Shown one piece after another: positions 8,288 to 16,875 of a stretch of DNA of 64,000 nucleotides (position 1 is the first letter of the stretch; every line of letters starts with the position of its first letter). Origin of the DNA: an uncultured Roseobacter sp. (GTDB lineage Bacteria > Pseudomonadota > Alphaproteobacteria > Rhodobacterales > Rhodobacteraceae); the NCBI GenBank assembly GCA_947488305.1, contig CANKZM010000005.1:1-64000 (forward strand). Direction: 5' to 3'. The notes beneath the pieces were generated by a model that had not been told where the DNA came from, did not search any database, and saw only the letters and a program-made list of their open reading frames with translations. The position numbers were made by a program, and so were the translations under genes.

Positions 8288-9149
8288 GAATTGCCCAAGG
8301 GATCACGATCAATGCAACGGTCACCAACATCATGGTTGAGGCTGCAAAACCCTGCCCCAAATTGTTGGCCTGGAACATCATGTCGTAGACGTATTTGGCA
8401 GGCACTTCAGTTGCGATTCCGGGTCCGCCTCCGGTTTGCGCAACGATCAGGTCGTAGAGTTTCACGATGCCGGTCACGACCAGAACGAGGGTCGTGATGA
8501 ACACAGGACGCATCATGGGAATGACAATGAAGATGTATGTTTTCCATGTCGGAATGCCGTCTACCCGCGCGGCTTTCCACACTTCCTGATCGATACCGCG
8601 CAACCCGGCGAGCATGAGGACCATGACCAGTCCGCTGCCTTGCCAGAGACCGGCGATCAGAACGCCGTAAATCGCGATATCCGCGTTGTAGAGTGGGTCG
8701 AAAGAGAAACTCTCCCACCCCCATCCCCGAACAATGCTTTCTACCCCGAATTCGGGATTCAGAATCCACTGCCAAACCAGCCCTGTGACCACGAAACTGA
8801 GCGCATAGGGATAAAGAATGATTGTTCTCACCGTGTTTTCAAAACGGATTTTCTGGTCGAGCAGCGCCGCGAGAACGAAGCCAATGACAAACACAAGCAC
8901 CAGCATGCAAAAGCCGTAGATCACCAGATTTTCGATTGCGACGAGCCATTTTCTGGTCGCCCACAAACGCTCATACTGGTCTAGCCCAACCCAATTCAGG
9001 CGCGGCAAAAGGCCGGATTTCGTAAAGCTGTAGACAACTGTCCAGACTGTTCCGCCTACGAAAACGAAGAGTGCGGTAACAATCATGGGTATCGCGGCAA
9101 TCTTTGCAGATCCGTTGCGAAACAGCTGATTTGGGCGCTCAGAAGCCAC
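8256..9149 (-). CDS. Sugar ABC transporter permease (MalF type)
   Basis: This 297-residue permease has six hydrophobic segments and the EAA-like loop EVWKAARVDGIPTWKTYIFI near residue 205. I placed the start at GTG 9149 because GGAGGTGG lies about 5 bases upstream; a longer in-frame reading to 9200 would run into the stem-loop behind the binding-protein gene. It forms the transmembrane heterodimer with the MalG-type protein encoded next. Confidence 0.87.
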   Translation of the reverse strand: MASERPNQLFRNGSAKIAAIPMIVTALFVFVGGTVWTVVYSFTKSGLLPRLNWVGLDQYERLWATRKWLVAIENLVIYGFCMLVLVFVIGFVLAALLDQKIRFENTVRTIILYPYALSFVVTGLVWQWILNPEFGVESIVRGWGWESFSFDPLYNADIAIYGVLIAGLWQGSGLVMVLMLAGLRGIDQEVWKAARVDGIPTWKTYIFIVIPMMRPVFITTLVLVVTGIVKLYDLIVAQTGGGPGIATEVPAKYVYDMMFQANNLGQGFAASTMMLVTVALIVIPWAILEFGGSKNRG

Positions 9150-9181
9150 GAGCCACCTCCACTTGACGGGATTATGTGTGA

Positions 9182-9210
9182 ATCCTGGCCCGCGAGGCAC
9201 GAGCCAGGAT
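9182..9210 (-). promoter_or_regulatory. Stem-loop between binding-protein and permease genes of operon 1
   Basis: ATCCTGGC (9182-9189) pairs exactly with GCCAGGAT (9203-9210) around a 13-base loop. It follows the binding-protein stop at 9221 and has no T-run, so it looks more like an RNA-stabilising or partial attenuation element than a full terminator. Confidence 0.55.
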
Positions 9211-9220
9211 GAGACGCGGG

Positions 9221-10447
9221 TCAGTCAGCAGACCCGATGATTTTCACAAACTCTTCTTGTGCAGCTTCCGGTGTCATGGAGGCATCCGCGAAGAACTCCG
9301 TGAACAGTGTTTTCAGCTGTTCATTGGTGTCGGGTGTGATCAGCTGGTTCACGTCCGGCAACAAGGCTCCTTCCTCAAGAAGCGCCAGACCTTTCGCCAT
9401 GCAATCATTGGCGGCGGCAAGATCGACGTCACCACGCACGGGCAATGAGCCCTTTTTCAGATTGAACGCAACTTGCGTTTCAGGCGCCAGCATTAGCCTT
9501 GCAAGCTCTGTTTGAGCTGCAGTTTGCGCCTCGTCGTTCAACACGGGAAAATAGAACGCATCACCACCGGTAGACAGTCTTGGGTTTGTTCCAAGTCCGG
9601 GCAAACAGCTATAGTCTTCACCGGCTGTGACTTCGGCCACGGCCATTTCGCCCTGCGCCCAGTCCCCCATGATCTGACCACCCGCTTCGCCCTTGATGAC
9701 CAAGGCAGTCGCGTCATTCCAATTCTGGACCGTCGACTTAGTCGCCATTTCACGAGCGTCGGCTGCAGCCTTGAAAACCATTGCCATTTCAGCGCCGCCG
9801 GCGACGTCCGTGTCTTTATCGCCATAGACGCTGTTGTAAATTTCGCTGGGCAGCAGGCTCGCGATCAAGACGCTGAAAGCGCCCGCTTGCTGCCACCCCT
9901 GCTGGCCCATGGCCATCGGGATTTTCCCTGCTTCTGCCAATGCGGGCCCGGCGCTCACAAACTCGGCCCAATTGGTTGGCACCGCAACGCCCGCGTCTTC
10001 ATAGGCCTTGTGCGACAGCCATAGCCATTGCCATGAGTGAATGTTCACCGGTGCGCAATAAATGCGGCCATCGACCGTGCAAGAGTCCAGCAACGAGGGC
10101 GGATTCACGATGTCCTTCCACCCCTCGGCTTCGGCGATGTCAGTAATGTCGCGCAACAGGCCTGCTTCAATCAACTCTTCGGCCTGACGACCGTGGTTAA
10201 ATTGGAATGCGCCCATCGGGTCGCCCCCGGTCAGGCGGCTCACCATCACCGCGCGCGCGCCATCACCACCAGCGATTGCCGCGTCAACCCAGGTGTTGCC
10301 AGTGGCGTTGAAGGCCTCAGCGAATTCATTCACCGCAGCGGCCTCGCCACCGGATGTCCACCAGTGCATCACCTCAAGCTCAGTCGCAGACGCGCCGGAT
10401 GCGGCCACCAAAGCCGTCACAGCGAGCAGTTTCGAAGTCAGTGTCAC
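9221..10447 (-). CDS. Periplasmic sugar-binding protein of ABC operon 1
   Basis: This 408-residue extracellular solute-binding protein (family 1, CUT1) begins with a Sec signal peptide (SKLLAVTALVAASGASA, then TELEV). The mature start ELEVMHWWTSGGEAAAV and the segment TWVDAAIAGGDGARAVMVSR resemble glucose/mannose-type binding proteins such as GtsA. I prefer GTG 10447 over ATG 10453: the ribosome site GGGAGGA abuts the ATG but is about 7 bases from the GTG. It is the first gene of the operon, behind the palindrome at 10466-10499. The ligand is probably a hexose or glycoside, by family only. Confidence 0.88.
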   Translation of the reverse strand: MTLTSKLLAVTALVAASGASATELEVMHWWTSGGEAAAVNEFAEAFNATGNTWVDAAIAGGDGARAVMVSRLTGGDPMGAFQFNHGRQAEELIEAGLLRDITDIAEAEGWKDIVNPPSLLDSCTVDGRIYCAPVNIHSWQWLWLSHKAYEDAGVAVPTNWAEFVSAGPALAEAGKIPMAMGQQGWQQAGAFSVLIASLLPSEIYNSVYGDKDTDVAGGAEMAMVFKAAADAREMATKSTVQNWNDATALVIKGEAGGQIMGDWAQGEMAVAEVTAGEDYSCLPGLGTNPRLSTGGDAFYFPVLNDEAQTAAQTELARLMLAPETQVAFNLKKGSLPVRGDVDLAAANDCMAKGLALLEEGALLPDVNQLITPDTNEQLKTLFTEFFADASMTPEAAQEEFVKIIGSAD

Positions 10448-10465
10448 GATCATTCCTCCCAGTTT

Positions 10466-10499
10466 CTAAATCGTTATAGTAAGAACTACATCGATTTAG
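10466..10499. promoter_or_regulatory. 34-base imperfect palindrome, probable LacI-type operator
   Basis: CTAAATCG (10466-10473) is mirrored by CGATTTAG (10492-10499). Inside, TAGT (10477-10480) is mirrored by ACTA (10485-10488) around the same centre. It lies between the divergent binding-protein operon and the lacI gene, 18 bases from the GTG start of the binding protein, where a repressor would control the operon. Confidence 0.55.
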
Positions 10500-10614
10500 T
10501 TTTCTCTTGCAACACTTTTTTTGCCGTCGCTATAGTTAGGGAGCGGCGGCAATGGCGCCTCACTGGACGAGCGTGTCATTCGAGAATAGACAAGGTCAGA
10601 CTGGAGTATGATTG

Positions 10615-11673
10615 ATGAAACGTAACGCCTCCGCAGCCGCAAAGCTAAGTGATGACGAGTTGCGAGAGTTGGTTAAGCCCGGCGAAAGACCTACGCTCAA
10701 GACTATTGCGCGGATTAGCGGCCTCGCCGTCCCCACAGTGTCCCGAGCGCTTGGCAATGCGCATGACATTGGGGACGAAACAAAGGCACTTGTGAACCGC
10801 ATTGCCGATGGGATTGGTTACGTGCCGAACCGAGCCGGGGTACGTCTTCGCACTGGCCGGACCAATGTGATCTCACTGGTCATTCCCGCCGAGGGTGATG
10901 TGCTGAACAATGCATCCAAACTGACCAGTTCCATTGCGGAAGAATTGCGCGGCACACAGTTTCATCTGAACATACTGCCCTGGTTTCCCGATGAGGATCC
11001 GTTGCGCCCAATAAAGTATATTGTCGAAACACGTTCAGCCGACGCGGTCATTTTCAATATGACCGAACCAGAAGATAAGCGGGTCGCCTATCTGATGAAA
11101 CACGACTTTCCTTTTGTAACCCATGGGCGCACCAAATGGAGCGACCAGCACGCCTACTATGACTATGACAACACGGCCTTTATGCGTGTCGCATTGCGGC
11201 GATTGGCGGCGCGCGGGCGGAAGAACATTCTGACGGTCCTGCCCCCACTGAACCAAAACTATGCTCAGGACATGGTGAAAGGACTGGAGGCTGAGAGCGG
11301 AATTCTGAAGCTGAACTACCGTATTTCCCAAAACGTCAACGCCGACAGGTCGGCAGACGACATTCGACACTGGATAGAGCGCCGACTTGAACAGTCGCCG
11401 GAGATCGACGCCGTAATCTGCACCTCTTCCAAAGCGGCTATCGCTGCCATCGTCGCCATCGAAAAACAGGGGCTCAAATTGGGTGCAGATATCGACGTCT
11501 ACGGCAAAGAAGTGGTCCCGATCTTGAAGATGTTCCGGAAGGACATAATCGTTGAATTGGAAGATGTAGCGGCAGCGGGGCGACATCTGGCGAATGCCGT
11601 GGTGCAAAAGCTGCGGGATCCAGGATCAACGCCGCTGCAATACCTGGAAATCCCCACCGATTACTCTGAGTGA
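10615..11673 (+). CDS. LacI-family transcriptional regulator of sugar operon 1
   Basis: This 352-residue regulator has an N-terminal LacI helix-turn-helix (LKTIARISGLAVPTVSRAL, about residues 24-42) and hinge (NRAGVRLRTGRTN), then a periplasmic-binding-protein-like effector domain to the C-terminus. It is divergent from the sugar operon, so it most likely represses that operon and releases it when the sugar or a derivative is bound. ATG 10615 is chosen because GGAG sits about 8 bases upstream; a TTG codon directly before it is an alternative. Confidence 0.85.
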   Translation: MKRNASAAAKLSDDELRELVKPGERPTLKTIARISGLAVPTVSRALGNAHDIGDETKALVNRIADGIGYVPNRAGVRLRTGRTNVISLVIPAEGDVLNNASKLTSSIAEELRGTQFHLNILPWFPDEDPLRPIKYIVETRSADAVIFNMTEPEDKRVAYLMKHDFPFVTHGRTKWSDQHAYYDYDNTAFMRVALRRLAARGRKNILTVLPPLNQNYAQDMVKGLEAESGILKLNYRISQNVNADRSADDIRHWIERRLEQSPEIDAVICTSSKAAIAAIVAIEKQGLKLGADIDVYGKEVVPILKMFRKDIIVELEDVAAAGRHLANAVVQKLRDPGSTPLQYLEIPTDYSE

Positions 11674-12014
11674 CGTTTTCTGGCCTCCTGTTTTCGGGCC
11701 ACTGATCTGGGGCTTCTTAAAAAGGAGTCCGGGACAGGTAGACGCAAGTTCGCTGCGAAAGAGTTCGGAGCCAAAGTACGCTAGATGCGTCAACTGAGGT
11801 TTTCTCTTTGCCCTGTTTTCGGCGTCGGTTTCATCGCCATCGAGCTTGCTCACAGACTAAACGACCACTTTTGTATTAGTCTCGCCCGAGTCACAACTCA
11901 CACCAGTGATCGGCCCTTAATTCGCCAGCACCAGCAGCACCCACGGAAACGAAGATCGTGTCAGCCTTCTATCTTTATACCTTCAACTGCATTTCTTGCG
12001 GATCACTTGCTGGA
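11674..12014. other. Intergenic region without recognisable content
   Basis: About 340 bases separate the convergent ends of lacI 1 and sugar operon 2. Short open frames exist on both strands but lack ribosome sites and family resemblance. I see no strong terminator. Confidence 0.4.
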
Positions 12015-12704
12015 TCAAGTCAAGAACTCTGAATCGTAGTCTGAGACCAAAAGATGGGTCGGATCTTCGTCTTCATCGATCGTCGCAAATCGGCCAATTG
12101 GTTCACGGAAGATGTTGTCAGTCTGGTCATCGTTCACGGTGGAAACTTCACCGATCAGAACGTCACCGCCTTCGCCCCAGAAGGCATGCCAGTCCCCCGG
12201 CATCAAAGTGATGCTCTCTCCGGGTGCGAGTTTCAGTTTTTCGCCAGGTTCAAAGCTGCGCGGAATTCCGTCACAGAGCACCACGCCGCCGCGATCCCCA
12301 TCGAATTGGCCTGCCTCATCTGATCCGAAAAGTTCGATCACCATGGTCGCACCACCGCGATTGATGATGTCTTCGGATTTGATGACATGGGTATGCATCG
12401 GGCTGATCTGATCCTGTTTCGAAATCAGCAGTTTTTCGGCATAGACCATACCGCGTCCTGCTTCCAAATCGGCAAGGGAGCCGTTGCGCAGGGTGAACAG
12501 GAAAAGCCCCAGGGCATCAAAGTTGCCTTGCCCATAGTCCGTTATGTCCCACCCCATACGCGCCTCGATGATGCGCGATGCATCATCCTTCCGCGCACGA
12601 AACTCAGCTGGGCTCCAATAGGCAAATGGCGGGAGGGTGAACCCATGGTGCCGGATCATCGCATCCGCTTCGGCCATGATTTGATTGATACGAGACCGCT
12701 TCAT
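12015..12704 (-). CDS. D-lyxose/D-mannose ketol-isomerase-like cupin
   Basis: This 229-residue protein resembles the D-lyxose isomerase family (EC 5.3.1.15), a cupin that also converts D-mannose to D-fructose. Metal ligands are suggested by PMHTHVIKSEDIINRGGA (His-x-His, then Glu) and by MPGDWHAFWGEGG. Starting at ATG 12704 gives MKRSRINQIMAEADAM and a 4-base ATGA overlap with the glycosidase gene, so the two are translationally coupled. As the last gene of operon 2 it probably feeds the sugar released by the glycosidase into central metabolism, which argues for a mannosyl or lyxosyl substrate. Confidence 0.75.
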   Translation of the reverse strand: MKRSRINQIMAEADAMIRHHGFTLPPFAYWSPAEFRARKDDASRIIEARMGWDITDYGQGNFDALGLFLFTLRNGSLADLEAGRGMVYAEKLLISKQDQISPMHTHVIKSEDIINRGGATMVIELFGSDEAGQFDGDRGGVVLCDGIPRSFEPGEKLKLAPGESITLMPGDWHAFWGEGGDVLIGEVSTVNDDQTDNIFREPIGRFATIDEDEDPTHLLVSDYDSEFLT

Positions 12705-13981
12705 GTCTGCGCCCTTGCCTGGGTCAAAAACTCGATCACCATGGCTGCGGTCCAGGTAAAGCTCTTGCCGCCGCATGGTTCGCCGGTGTTGGGGTCGTAG
12801 TACTCGGCAAAGCCGCTGTTTGCAATCAGATCGAGACTGTCCGAAATGATCCGCTCGGCCACGTCTATCTGGTTGGCACGCTTCAACCCATCCGAGATCA
12901 GGTAGTTTACGATCAGCCAGACCGGGCCGCGCCAGTACCGCTTGCCGTCAAAATGAGGCGATGTTGCAGGCTGGCTTGGCACAAGGTACCGACAGGTTTC
13001 GCCAAGTTCCATGATGCGTGCGCCAATCTGCATCGCACGGTTTTGCGGGACTGCCGCGACAACGGCCAGAAGCCCTGCGATAGATGGATTGTCAACGGAT
13101 TTGCCCAGCCTGCGGTCAAAGCACAGATACTGGTTGTGAGTGTCGCTCCACAATGTCTCCATCGCCCGGGCGCCTTTCTCGGCCCGCGCTCGATTTCGGG
13201 CGGCGATTTCGGTTTCACCCAACTCATCGGCAAGATCTGCTAGGTCGGCGCAGGATCTGATCAGGATCGCGTTGAATCCGGGATCCACAATCTGGAACGG
13301 TGAAGCGTCATGCAGTTTGGAATTGTCCCAGTTCAGGCTGCGGAACAACTGGACAAGGTAGATATAACGTTCGTATTGGGCCTGAGTTGGCCTGTGACTG
13401 GCATCCGCGTGTTGCAGATCGCGCCGCTGGAACGGCATGACGCCATCGGTTGGAACGCGTTGAAAGGCGAGGTCCCAATCGACCGAATTGTCCCGTCCGG
13501 ATTCCCACGGGTGGATCAAGGCGACCAGTCCAGTCCTTTTGGGGTCACGACAGCGATAGAACCAGTCATGCCAGGCATCTATTTTGGGCAGAAGCTGTTT
13601 GGCCTGCTGGACGCTAACCGTGCTGTCCTTGGCACGTTCAAACAGCTTTCGTGCCGCAAAGCCCGCCACCGGCGGCTGCGATATCCCCGATGTTGGCACC
13701 TTCCGGGAAGTTTGCCAGACATCAGGCCCGGGAAAATAGCCCTCGTCTTCCTTGTGGAAGACGATATGTGGCACCATTCCATCTTCCCACTGATGATCCA
13801 TCAGAGTGGAAAGCTCGGTCCAGGCGCGTTCTTCGTCAAAAAACGAGATACCAAGTGCGGTCAGCGCACTATCCCAGTTCCATTGGAACGGATAAAGACC
13901 ATGCGTCGGAACCGTATAGGTGCCTTGGTCATTACTCCGAATGATTTCTACAGCATGATCAACAAGTGTTTGGGCGACCAT
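12701..13981 (-). CDS. GH63-like glycoside hydrolase (mannosylglycerate/glucosylglycerate hydrolase type)
   Basis: This 426-residue (alpha/alpha)6-barrel glycosidase has no signal peptide, so it acts in the cytoplasm after import. The N-terminal element HGLYPFQWNWDSALTALGI and HPWESGRDNSVDWDLAF resemble MGH1/GH63 proteins, as do YWRGPVWLIVNYL and GEPCGGKSFTWTAAMVIEF near the C-terminus. Its length fits the bacterial mannosylglycerate/glucosylglycerate hydrolases. ATG 13981 has AGAGAG upstream. It follows the transporter ATPase and precedes the isomerase. Other GH63 activities (alpha-glucosidase, alpha-mannosidase) cannot be excluded. Confidence 0.7.
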   Translation of the reverse strand: MVAQTLVDHAVEIIRSNDQGTYTVPTHGLYPFQWNWDSALTALGISFFDEERAWTELSTLMDHQWEDGMVPHIVFHKEDEGYFPGPDVWQTSRKVPTSGISQPPVAGFAARKLFERAKDSTVSVQQAKQLLPKIDAWHDWFYRCRDPKRTGLVALIHPWESGRDNSVDWDLAFQRVPTDGVMPFQRRDLQHADASHRPTQAQYERYIYLVQLFRSLNWDNSKLHDASPFQIVDPGFNAILIRSCADLADLADELGETEIAARNRARAEKGARAMETLWSDTHNQYLCFDRRLGKSVDNPSIAGLLAVVAAVPQNRAMQIGARIMELGETCRYLVPSQPATSPHFDGKRYWRGPVWLIVNYLISDGLKRANQIDVAERIISDSLDLIANSGFAEYYDPNTGEPCGGKSFTWTAAMVIEFLTQARAQT

Positions 13982-13998
13982 TGGATTCTCTCTTTGCT

Positions 13999-15042
13999 TC
14001 AGGCCACGGCGAGGGTTGTTGAGGGATCGAACCAACGAATGCGGTCTGGCATCGGTGCGAGTTTCAGTGTTTGACCCGGTTTGACCTGCATTTCGCTGTC
14101 GAGGATCGCGCGGAAAAGCTTTCCATCCAATTCGCACGTGACAAGCAAATGGGCCCCCAGAGGTTCAACAACCTTGGCCACCGCGGGAAAACCATCCTCA
14201 GACAATGTCATGTCTTCTGGCCGTATCGCAAACTGGAGGTTGGAATTTGCCGCATCAGGACCGTCGAAGGAATGGCCCGCAACACTGAATTTGCCGCCAC
14301 CATGTGACGTGGCTTCGAGAAAGTTCATCGGCGGATTGCCAATGAAGCCTGCGACGAATTCGGCTGCCGGATTGCGATAGACTTCAATCGGTGATGCAGC
14401 CTGAACGATCTTACCTTCGTGCATGACGCTGATCCGGTCTGCCATGCTCATGGCTTCGACCTGGTCGTGTGTCACGTAAATCGCGGTTGTGTTGCTTTCA
14501 GCCAGAACACCTTTCAGTTCGGCCCGCATCTCCATCCGCAGCAGCGCGTCGAGGTTGGAAAGCGGCTCGTCCATCAGGATCACGTCCGGTTCCATGGCAA
14601 GAGCACGTGCGACAGCCACACGCTGGCGCTGGCCACCGGACAGCTCTCCTGAATAACGATCAAGCAGCTGCTCGATATGCATCAGACCGGCTGTGCGCTC
14701 GACACGGCGCTTGACCTCATCATTCCCCATCTTTTGCATGCGCAAGCCGAACCCGATGTTTTCAAACACTGTCAGATGCGGGAAGACGGCATAGTTTTGG
14801 AACACCATCGCGATGCCGCGATCCTTCGGTTGCAGGTGGTCAACACGCTTGCCGCCAATCCAGACCTCGCCTTCGCTCGCCGTTTCCAGCCCGCAGATGA
14901 TGCGCAGAAGGGTGGACTTGCCGCACCCGGACGCGCCCAACAGGACCATGAATTCCTGGTCTTCAATCGTCAGGTTGATGTCGTGAAGCGCCTGATAATC
15001 TCCAAAACGCTTGGCTACATTTTTGATTTCGATAACAGCCAT
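13999..15042 (-). CDS. Sugar ABC transporter ATP-binding protein of operon 2 (UgpC/MalK type)
   Basis: This 347-residue ATPase has Walker A GASGCGKST, signature LSGGQRQRVAVARAL, Walker B ILMDEPLSNLD and switch THDQVEAM. A TOBE-type C-terminal domain (FAIRPEDM) follows. ATG 15042 has AAGGAG 8 bases upstream. It energises the operon 2 importer and is followed closely by the glycosidase gene. Confidence 0.9.
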   Translation of the reverse strand: MAVIEIKNVAKRFGDYQALHDINLTIEDQEFMVLLGASGCGKSTLLRIICGLETASEGEVWIGGKRVDHLQPKDRGIAMVFQNYAVFPHLTVFENIGFGLRMQKMGNDEVKRRVERTAGLMHIEQLLDRYSGELSGGQRQRVAVARALAMEPDVILMDEPLSNLDALLRMEMRAELKGVLAESNTTAIYVTHDQVEAMSMADRISVMHEGKIVQAASPIEVYRNPAAEFVAGFIGNPPMNFLEATSHGGGKFSVAGHSFDGPDAANSNLQFAIRPEDMTLSEDGFPAVAKVVEPLGAHLLVTCELDGKLFRAILDSEMQVKPGQTLKLAPMPDRIRWFDPSTTLAVA

Positions 15043-15072
15043 TTTCTGGGCTCCTTTATCTGGCAACCGCGA

Positions 15073-15918
15073 TCAGCGGTTGGCGATGCCCCACATCGCG
15101 AAGAGGTATTTCCGAACAGCGAAGATGAAGATCAGCGCCGGTACGACAAGGATGAAGCCGCCTGCAAATTTCAGGTGCAGCGGAGACGTATCGAGGTTCT
15201 GTAGCAGGAACGCCGTAAGGGTCCGGTTTTCGATGGTCAGAACAGCGGCGGCAAAGACTTCGTTCCACGAAATCACAAAGGCAAAGATCGCCGATGCAGT
15301 GATGCCGGGCAGAACCAGCGGCAGGATAACTTTTTGAAACGCGGTAACCCGGTTGCAGCCCAGCGTCCATGCGGCCTCTTCCAGCTCGATCGGAATGCCC
15401 GAAAACAGCGAGAAGGTAATCAGAACCGCGAAGGGGATTGCGAGCGTCGTATGGACTAGCGCCAGACCAAACACGGTGTCGTCGATCCCTGTCCGGATGA
15501 ACATGACGGCGAGTGGTAAGGCCAAGAGCGGCAATGGGAAGGCCCGGGTCAGCAGGATCAGTAGCCGAAAAAGCTCCTTGCCCCTGAATTCGAACCGCGA
15601 CAACGCATACCCTGCTGGTGCGCCGATCAATATCGACATGACCATGGTCAGAGCCGCCACGAGGATCGAGTTCTTGAGCGCCGTCAGGATCCCTTCGAAA
15701 CCCGCAAAGAACGTGAGGCTGCCCAGGTCAAACTCAGGGATAAACGACTTGGGGTAGGAATTGACCGCTTCCGGAGAGCTGAGCGTGTTGATCAGCAAAA
15801 AGTAGAGCGGCACCAGCACCCATGCGCAGAGGAGGACGACGGCAGTGATATAGACGTAACGGCCCGCTTTGCGTGTGTCTTGGCCGGGATCGACCACGTC
15901 GGTTGTTGCGGCGGTCAT
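15073..15918 (-). CDS. Sugar ABC transporter permease of operon 2 (MalG type)
   Basis: This 281-residue permease has six membrane segments and the EAA loop IELEEAAWTLGCNRVTAFQK near residue 180. The start ATG overlaps the stop of the preceding permease by 4 bases. With the MalF-type partner it forms the inner-membrane channel for the operon 2 substrate. Confidence 0.88.
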   Translation of the reverse strand: MTAATTDVVDPGQDTRKAGRYVYITAVVLLCAWVLVPLYFLLINTLSSPEAVNSYPKSFIPEFDLGSLTFFAGFEGILTALKNSILVAALTMVMSILIGAPAGYALSRFEFRGKELFRLLILLTRAFPLPLLALPLAVMFIRTGIDDTVFGLALVHTTLAIPFAVLITFSLFSGIPIELEEAAWTLGCNRVTAFQKVILPLVLPGITASAIFAFVISWNEVFAAAVLTIENRTLTAFLLQNLDTSPLHLKFAGGFILVVPALIFIFAVRKYLFAMWGIANR

Positions 15919-16760
15919 ATCGTTGCTCCTTTCGGAACGCGCAGTGCACGCATGATGATCAGGGTGAAGGTAATCGAGATCGCGAGGATGATCAGCGCAA
16001 TCGCCGCAGCCGCCCCACCGTTAAGCAGTTCAAATTGATAGGCGTAAGTTTCGCCCATGAGCACGGGGAACAGCGTTCCGCCCAAGGCTTGAACAACCGC
16101 GAATACTTCGAAGGCCAGGATAACCCGCAAAACCAGCGCCGTTTGCAGCGACGGGCGCAGCATCGGCAGCGTAATCTTCAGAAAGCGTTGCCACGGCGTG
16201 GCCCCGAAAACTTCGCCAGCTTCATAGTATTCTTTCGGGATCAGACCAATGCCGGCGACAAGGATCACCAACATGATCGCTGTGGCACGCCAGATCTCGG
16301 CCAGCATGATCGCGACAAAGACCATGACGGGGCTCTGATAGCTCAAGAAATTGGTCGGGCTGTCGATCAGACCCAATCCACCCATCATCGAATTCAGGAA
16401 ACCCGATTGCTCAAAAATCGCGAGCCAGATGATGCCTGCGGCAAGATCCGAAATGCCCAGCGGGATCGTCCAGATGTAAAGGATGAGATCGCGTCCCTTT
16501 TTCATCTTGGTGACCATCGTGGCCATCAACAGCGAAAGCGCCAATTGGATTGGAACAACCGCAAGCGCGAGCAGGAACGTGTTCTTCAGGGAGATCGGGA
16601 ATTTCCAGTGTTCTGTAACATCCCGAAAATTGGTCAGCGTAAAGCCGGAACCGTTGCTGAATGCCTGCTGTGCGACAAGCACGAACGGATAAAGAAAGAA
16701 CAGGCAGAGAAACAACGTGACCGGCAAAATCAAAATATAGGGTAATAGTCGCGGGTTCAT
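15915..16760 (-). CDS. Sugar ABC transporter permease of operon 2 (MalF type)
   Basis: This 281-residue protein has six hydrophobic segments, starting at LLPYILILPVTLFLCLFFLY. The EAA-like loop is KEYYEAGEVFGATPWQRFLK near residue 180. It lies about 115 bases after the binding-protein gene, beyond a strong stem-loop, and overlaps the next permease gene by 4 bases. Confidence 0.88.
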   Translation of the reverse strand: MNPRLLPYILILPVTLFLCLFFLYPFVLVAQQAFSNGSGFTLTNFRDVTEHWKFPISLKNTFLLALAVVPIQLALSLLMATMVTKMKKGRDLILYIWTIPLGISDLAAGIIWLAIFEQSGFLNSMMGGLGLIDSPTNFLSYQSPVMVFVAIMLAEIWRATAIMLVILVAGIGLIPKEYYEAGEVFGATPWQRFLKITLPMLRPSLQTALVLRVILAFEVFAVVQALGGTLFPVLMGETYAYQFELLNGGAAAAIALIILAISITFTLIIMRALRVPKGATI

Positions 16761-16844
16761 TTGACCGCTCCCCGTATTGACGCCTAAGCGCGGATTTCGA
16801 TGAGTGTGTCAGTCGGTCCGGGCCAGCCTGCGGCCCGAACCATT

Positions 16845-16868
16845 CAAGGGGCCATACAAAGCCCCTTG
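16845..16868 (-). promoter_or_regulatory. Stem-loop after the binding-protein gene of operon 2
   Basis: CAAGGGGC (16845-16852) pairs exactly with GCCCCTTG (16861-16868) around an 8-base loop. It lies just beyond the binding-protein stop at 16876 and before the permease genes. There is no long T-run, which suits partial termination or mRNA stabilisation. Confidence 0.6.
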
Positions 16869-16875
16869 GGGAGGA

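Noticed and set aside
15873-16745. Long plus-strand open frame opposite the operon 2 permease
   Set aside because: Its composition is Arg/Gln/Asp-rich and low in hydrophobic residues, as expected of an antisense shadow. The opposite strand has a clear permease with the EAA loop.
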